In this document: positions 6,536 to 9,459 of the stretch, piece by piece
Position numbering within the stretch: position 1 is the first letter of the stretch
Layout: each line of letters starts with the position of its first letter
Assembly (NCBI GenBank): GCA_903952885.1
Contig: CAJBHE010000029.1
Span: 1 to 9,459, forward strand
DNA length: 9,459 bases
Direction of reading: 5' to 3'
Source of the DNA: an uncultured Burkholderiales bacterium
Lineage (GTDB): Bacteria > Pseudomonadota > Gammaproteobacteria > Burkholderiales > Burkholderiaceae_C
Translations under genes and position numbers: made by a program
The notes under the pieces: model-generated
What the model was told of the DNA's origin: nothing
What the model saw: the letters and a program-made list of their open reading frames with translations, nothing else
Databases searched by the model: none

Positions 6536-7030
6536 ATGCGCGTTTGGTGGCTTGCACTCCTGATGGGTGCCATGCTGGCTGGCTGTGCAACGCCTAGCCC
6601 TACAGCCAAATCCTTGGGCTTTGGCCAAGCCAACACGCCCGTATGGCAAGGGCGCATCAGCGTGCAAGTACATGGCGACAACCCATCGTCCATGAGCGCT
6701 AGCTTCTCGTTACACGGTGATGCCAAAAACGGTGAACTAGATTTATATTCACCGCTAGGTACCACTCTGGGCGCTTTGCAATGGACACCGCAGCTGGTGC
6801 AATTCAGCGAGGGTGGCAAGCAACAATTCTTCAATTCTTTGTCCGAATTGACCGAAAAAACCACAGGTGCAGAACTGCCAATTGACGCTATTTTTGGATG
6901 GCTTCAAGGTCGCAATGCGCAAGCCGCAGGCTGGCAAGTCGATTTATCTTTTGCATCACAAGGCTCAATCAATGCTCGCCGCATCAGCCCCTTACCTGAA
7001 GTGATGCTGCGCATCAAACTCGACCAGTAA
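6536..7030 (+). CDS. lolB: Outer-membrane lipoprotein insertion protein LolB
   Basis: LolB is itself an outer-membrane lipoprotein; it accepts lipoproteins from periplasmic LolA and inserts them in the inner leaflet of the outer membrane. The start MRVWWLALLMGAMLAGC gives a classic signal peptide with lipobox LAGC and lipidated Cys17. The +2 residue is Ala, not Asp, consistent with Lol-dependent sorting to the outer membrane. The body shows VWQGRISVQV (36-45), SFSLHGDAKNGELDLYSPLG (56-75), the PIDAIFGWLQG segment (115-125) and a closing RISPLPEVMLRIKL, all of which fit the LolB beta-barrel fold. At 164 residues it is shorter than the E. coli protein (207). Position between a TPR gene and ispE supports the call. 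The gap to the TPR stop is 3 nt with no visible Shine-Dalgarno, so reinitiation or coupling is likely. Confidence 0.88.
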   Translation: MRVWWLALLMGAMLAGCATPSPTAKSLGFGQANTPVWQGRISVQVHGDNPSSMSASFSLHGDAKNGELDLYSPLGTTLGALQWTPQLVQFSEGGKQQFFNSLSELTEKTTGAELPIDAIFGWLQGRNAQAAGWQVDLSFASQGSINARRISPLPEVMLRIKLDQ

Positions 7031-7033
7031 GTC

Positions 7034-7885
7034 ATGCGTTCGCTGCACCACGTCTTAGCCCCTGCCAAGCTCAACTTGTTTTTGCACATCACAGGCAGGC
7101 GCGATGACGGATACCACTTGTTGCAATCGGTATTCATGCTGATCGACTGGTGCGACATTCTGCACTTTGACGCGCGAGATGACGGAACCATCGAACGCGA
7201 AGACCTCACCATCACCTTGCCTGCAGATGACTTGGTCATGCGAGCCGCGCGATCATTGCAACGTGCAAGCAACACGTCTTTGGGTGCGCACATCGCCATT
7301 GAAAAACACATTCCTGCGCAAGCCGGCATGGGCGGTGGTTCGTCGGATGCAGCCACGACCTTGCTGGCCCTTAACCGTTTATGGGGCTTGAATTGGCCGC
7401 TCTCCAAGCTCATGTCTTTGGGATTGACTTTGGGCGCAGATGTCCCTTTTTTTCTAGGTGGCCACAACGCTTGGGTGGAGGGCATTGGCGAGCAAATCAC
7501 ACCCATAGACATCCCAGCTGCACGCTTTGCTGTGGTCAAACCCAATGCAGGCTTAGAGACCGCCAGAATTTTTCGCGCGACAGAACTGGAACGGGCAACA
7601 GAAACTGCTACAATGCCGGTCTTCGCTGCTAATCCATACGGTTTTGGTCGTAATGATTTGCAGCCAGTCGCTCAGGCGTTGTGCCCAGAAATTACCGAAG
7701 CCCTTCAGTGGCTGAGTTCTTTTGGATTAAGCCCACGTATGACCGGTTCTGGCAGCGCAGTGTTTGCCAAGTTACCAAATGGTGTGTTGATTGACTCAGC
7801 CCCAAACGACTGGCAAATTCGGATATGCAGCAATTTGGCAGTCCATCCTCAAGCGGGGTGGGCAGCTAGAAAAGTTAATGGTTGA
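7034..7885 (+). CDS. ispE: 4-diphosphocytidyl-2-C-methyl-D-erythritol kinase IspE
   Basis: IspE phosphorylates CDP-methylerythritol with ATP in the non-mevalonate (MEP) route to isopentenyl diphosphate, a cytoplasmic and normally essential step. The product is 283 residues, the same as in E. coli. It shows the GHMP-kinase order: APAKLNLFLHITGRRDDGYH (9-28) with catalytic Lys12, the glycine-rich ATP loop PAQAGMGGGSSDAA (94-107), GADVPFF with the catalytic Asp136, NDLQPVA (207-213), and the C-terminal MTGSGSAVFA (236-245). No key residue is missing. It begins 3 nt after lolB without a recognisable Shine-Dalgarno. It ends 25 nt before tRNA-Gln, so the tRNA may be processed from an ispE read-through transcript. 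Confidence 0.98.
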   Translation: MRSLHHVLAPAKLNLFLHITGRRDDGYHLLQSVFMLIDWCDILHFDARDDGTIEREDLTITLPADDLVMRAARSLQRASNTSLGAHIAIEKHIPAQAGMGGGSSDAATTLLALNRLWGLNWPLSKLMSLGLTLGADVPFFLGGHNAWVEGIGEQITPIDIPAARFAVVKPNAGLETARIFRATELERATETATMPVFAANPYGFGRNDLQPVAQALCPEITEALQWLSSFGLSPRMTGSGSAVFAKLPNGVLIDSAPNDWQIRICSNLAVHPQAGWAARKVNG

Positions 7886-7899
7886 GCGTTGCAAAGCGC
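7886..7899 (+). other. Small GNRA-capped hairpin between ispE and tRNA-Gln
   Basis: GCGTT (7886-7890) pairs with AGCGC (7895-7899), with one T-G wobble, around the tetraloop GCAA of the stable GNRA class. It starts on the base after the ispE stop and ends 11 nt before the tRNA. No T-run follows, so it is not an intrinsic terminator. It could protect the 3' end of ispE mRNA or help processing of the tRNA 5' leader, but the stem is short and may be chance. Confidence 0.3.
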
Positions 7900-7910
7900 C
7901 TGACCTGTGT

Positions 7911-7987
7911 AGGGGATTCGCCAAGTTGGTTAAGGCACTGGATTTTGATTCCAGCATTCCGAGGTTCGAGTCCTCGATCCCCTGCCA
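7911..7987 (+). tRNA. tRNA-Gln (anticodon UUG)
   Basis: A full cloverleaf can be drawn. The acceptor stem is AGGGGAT (7911-7917) with ATCCCCT (7977-7983), all seven pairs Watson-Crick. The D stem is GCC (7920-7922) with GGC (7934-7936). The anticodon stem CTGGA/TCCAG (7938-7942, 7950-7954) carries loop TTTTGAT with anticodon TTG at 7945-7947. The variable loop is 5 nt. The T stem CGAGG/CCTCG (7960-7964, 7972-7976) carries loop TTCGAGT. Discriminator G7984 and CCA (7985-7987) are encoded. It reads CAA, the Gln codon that dominates in neighbouring genes (in lolB, 11 CAA to 2 CAG). The ispE-tRNA-Gln-prs placement is familiar in this bacterial group. Confidence 0.97.
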
Positions 7988-8072
7988 AATTTTTTTAAAA
8001 GCACATCTGTGCTTGGTTTGCAAGTGACGACTTACTGCGTCATTGGTCTTGTAGCGAAAGTCATACGTCATC
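7988..8072 (+). promoter_or_regulatory. tRNA-Gln to prs leader region with T-run and two inverted repeats
   Basis: These 85 nt hold a run of seven T (7990-7996) just after the tRNA CCA end. Next comes a perfect 6-bp inverted repeat AAGCAC/GTGCTT (7999-8004, 8009-8014, loop ATCT), then a 5-bp repeat TGACG/CGTCA (8025-8029, 8038-8042). The T-run could end transcription behind the structured tRNA or serve as a trimming site. The first hairpin is not followed by T on the + strand. I see no convincing -35/-10 pair for prs and only a weak GCGAAAG purine stretch ahead of its ATG. I recognise no riboswitch; any regulatory role is inferred. Confidence 0.3.
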
Positions 8073-9047
8073 ATGTCGACCCACATTCCCGACTTCATGG
8101 TCTTTACAGGCAATGCCAACCCAACTTTGGCTGCCGAAATTGCAACGCATCTCGGCATTGAAGTCGGTGCTGCCAATGTCGGTCGCTTTTCTGACGGCGA
8201 AGTTACGGTCGAGATCAACCAAAACGTGCGTGCACGCGATGTTTTCGTGGTGCAAAGCACTTGTGCACCTACGAACGAAAGCTTGATGGAGTTGCTGATC
8301 ATGGTTGACGCTTTGAAGCGCGCATCAGCAGAGCGCATCAGCGCCGTCATTCCCTACTTCGGCTATGCCCGTCAAGACCGTCGCCCGCGTTCAAGCCGTG
8401 TCCCCATCTCCGCCAAGTTGGTGGCAGATTTGCTACAAACTGCTGGCGTGGCTCGCGTGTTGACGATGGACTTGCATGCAGACCAAATCCAAGGTTTCTT
8501 CGACATTCCTGTTGACAATATTTACGCTTCGCCTGTGCTCTTGGGCGACTTGCGCACCAAGAACTACGAAGACCTGATCGTTGTTTCACCAGATGTGGGT
8601 GGTGTGGTGCGTGCCCGCGCTTTGGCCAAACAACTCGGCTGTGATTTGGCCATCATCGACAAGCGTCGCCCCAAGGCCAACGTGTCTGAAGTGATGAACG
8701 TCATTGGTGACATTGAAGGCCGCAATTGCGTGGTCATGGACGACATGATCGACACCGCAGGCACCTTGGTCAAAGCCGCTGAGGTGTTGAAAACACGTGG
8801 CGCCAAAAAGGTGTATGCCTACTGCACACACCCCATTTTCTCTGGCCCAGCGATTGAGCGCATTGCCAAGGGAGATGCGCTCGACGAAGTGGTGGTGACC
8901 AACACCATTCCATTGAGCGAAGCCGGTCGCGCCTGTAAAAAAATCCGCCAACTCACGGTGGCTCCGTTGATCGCCGAGACGATCCAACGCATTGCCAAAG
9001 GTGAGTCGGTCATGAGTTTGTTCTCCGACCAAGACCAGCTGTTTTAA
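8073..9047 (+). CDS. prs: Ribose-phosphate pyrophosphokinase (PRPP synthetase)
   Basis: Prs makes phosphoribosyl pyrophosphate from ribose-5-phosphate and ATP, feeding purine, pyrimidine, NAD, His and Trp synthesis in the cytoplasm. At 324 residues it is near the E. coli length (315) and is a class I enzyme. Motifs are FTGNANPTLA (11-20), FSDGEV (39-44), PYFGYARQDRRPRSSRVPIS (94-113), TMDLHADQIQGFFDIPVDNI (131-150) with active-site His135, the flexible catalytic loop KRRPKANVSEV (197-207) and the PRPP-binding loop VVMDDMIDTAGT (220-231). I chose ATG 8073 (MSTHIPDFMVFTG) over the internal Met9, since a short polar lead before DFMVFTGN is usual in this group. It is followed by rplY, its typical partner. 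Confidence 0.98.
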   Translation: MSTHIPDFMVFTGNANPTLAAEIATHLGIEVGAANVGRFSDGEVTVEINQNVRARDVFVVQSTCAPTNESLMELLIMVDALKRASAERISAVIPYFGYARQDRRPRSSRVPISAKLVADLLQTAGVARVLTMDLHADQIQGFFDIPVDNIYASPVLLGDLRTKNYEDLIVVSPDVGGVVRARALAKQLGCDLAIIDKRRPKANVSEVMNVIGDIEGRNCVVMDDMIDTAGTLVKAAEVLKTRGAKKVYAYCTHPIFSGPAIERIAKGDALDEVVVTNTIPLSEAGRACKKIRQLTVAPLIAETIQRIAKGESVMSLFSDQDQLF

Positions 9048-9058
9048 GCAGCTGACGA
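9036..9058 (+). other. CAGCTG hairpin across the prs stop codon, with adjoining hairpin
   Basis: The self-complementary word CAGCTG occurs at 9036-9041 and 9049-9054, so the two copies form a 6-bp stem with loop TTTTAAG that contains the prs TAA (9045-9047). An overlapping alternative stem, GACGA/TCGTC (9054-9058 with 9062-9066), follows at once. The two cannot both form fully, because G9054 is shared. There is no T-run behind either, so read-through into rplY is expected. An mRNA-stability or processing role is a guess. Confidence 0.3.
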
Positions 9059-9159
9059 AAGTCGTCGAACATTGCCCCGGGCTGCCTTCTTTGAGTTGTG
9101 CAGTCTATTTTTGAAACTGGAGCCACACTGGTCGCGGTGGGTTCTCACTGGAGTTAATT
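9048..9159 (+). promoter_or_regulatory. rplY leader with Shine-Dalgarno GGAG
   Basis: These 112 nt separate prs from rplY, the longest gap in the window. GGAG at 9150-9153 sits 6 nt before the rplY ATG and is, with the recN site, one of only two clear ribosome binding sites here, fitting a highly translated ribosomal protein gene. The word ACTGGAG occurs twice (9116-9122 and 9147-9153). The second copy is the binding site itself and the first looks like a decoy copy 31 nt upstream. I found no convincing sigma-70 promoter. Confidence 0.45.
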
Positions 9160-9459
9160 ATGAAATTTGTCGCTTTTGAGCGCGCTAAGCAGGGAACGGG
9201 TGCGAGCCGCCGTCTGCGTATCACGGGTCGCACACCTGGCATCGTCTATGGTGGCACGGCTGAGCCCATCTTGATCGAACTCGATCACAACGCGTTGTGG
9301 CATGCCTTGAAGAAAGAAGCGTTCCACGCTTCCGTCTTGCAGATGGAATACAACGGCACAACCTCCGAAGTGTTGTTGCGCGACGTTCAATACCACCCCT
9401 TCAAACAACTTGTTTTGCACATCAACTTCCAACGCATCGACGCCAACACCAAGATGAAG
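9160..9459 (+). CDS. rplY: Ribosomal protein bL25 (L25/CTC), N-terminal part (3' end outside window)
   Basis: bL25 binds 5S rRNA in the 50S subunit. The first 100 codons are present and the frame is open at the right edge. The protein begins MKFVAFERAKQGTGASRRLR, then GRTPGIVYGG (23-32), ELDHNALWHALKKEAFH (40-56) and VLLRDVQYHPFKQLVLHINF (71-90). This is the standard 5S-binding L25 domain as written in Burkholderiales. That already exceeds the 94-residue E. coli protein and is still open at TKMK, so it is the longer CTC form with a C-terminal extension, most of which is missing here. The start is supported by GGAG 6 nt upstream. It follows prs, and pth would be expected next, outside the window. 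Confidence 0.97.
   Translation, partial: MKFVAFERAKQGTGASRRLRITGRTPGIVYGGTAEPILIELDHNALWHALKKEAFHASVLQMEYNGTTSEVLLRDVQYHPFKQLVLHINFQRIDANTKMK

Noticed and set aside
6904..7545. 213-codon open frame on the minus strand across lolB and ispE
   Set aside because: It lies antisense to two well-identified genes, shows no recognisable motif, and its Met/Ser/Arg-rich composition is typical of a shadow frame.
7796..8350. 184-codon minus-strand frame spanning the ispE end, tRNA-Gln and prs start
   Set aside because: It crosses a perfect tRNA gene and the conserved start of prs in antisense and has no family features. Chance open frame.

Overview
This is an ordinary, well-conserved chromosomal housekeeping region. 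The order nadK-recN-rapZ, then mutY-mutM on the other strand, then a TPR protein-lolB-ispE-tRNA-Gln-prs-rplY, points to a betaproteobacterium of the Burkholderiales. A relative of the Comamonadaceae (Limnohabitans/Rhodoferax type) is most likely, judging from the gene order and the wording of L25, RapZ and MutM as I recall them. That placement is from memory; no database was searched. I see no phage, insertion sequence, CRISPR array, toxin-antitoxin pair or defence genes, and no candidate for a wholly new system. Almost every base is coding, and the longest non-coding gap (prs to rplY) is 112 nt.

Layout. Bases 1-2994 (+) hold the 3' part of nadK, then recN and rapZ, joined by two ATGA start/stop overlaps. 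Bases 2991-4849 (-) hold mutM then mutY, also joined by an ATGA overlap, so the two base-excision enzymes of the 8-oxoguanine (GO) system form one transcription unit. The rapZ and mutY stop codons overlap on opposite strands in a single TTAA, inside the loop of a perfect 6-bp hairpin. Only 39 bp separate the mutM start from the divergent TPR gene, and that gap holds overlapping -10-like hexamers for both directions. Bases 4889-7885 (+) hold the TPR gene, lolB and ispE, with 3-nt gaps between them. They are followed by a complete tRNA-Gln(UUG) with encoded CCA, then prs, then the first 100 codons of rplY (CTC/L25), which runs off the right edge.

How the genes work together. The left arm combines NADP supply, double-strand-break repair and a GlcN6P-linked regulator. 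The middle is oxidative DNA damage repair. The right arm joins outer-membrane lipoprotein insertion (LolB) and isoprenoid precursor synthesis (IspE) with PRPP synthesis and a ribosomal protein. The TPR-lolB-ispE-prs-rplY order resembles the Pseudomonas aeruginosa PA4667-PA4671 block (recalled), so the TPR gene is an old neighbour of lolB. The points most worth a second look are the stop-codon hairpin, the TPR protein, a Ser-to-Cys change in a core NadK motif, a RapZ tail lacking the basic residues used for sRNA binding in E. coli, and the compact divergent promoter.
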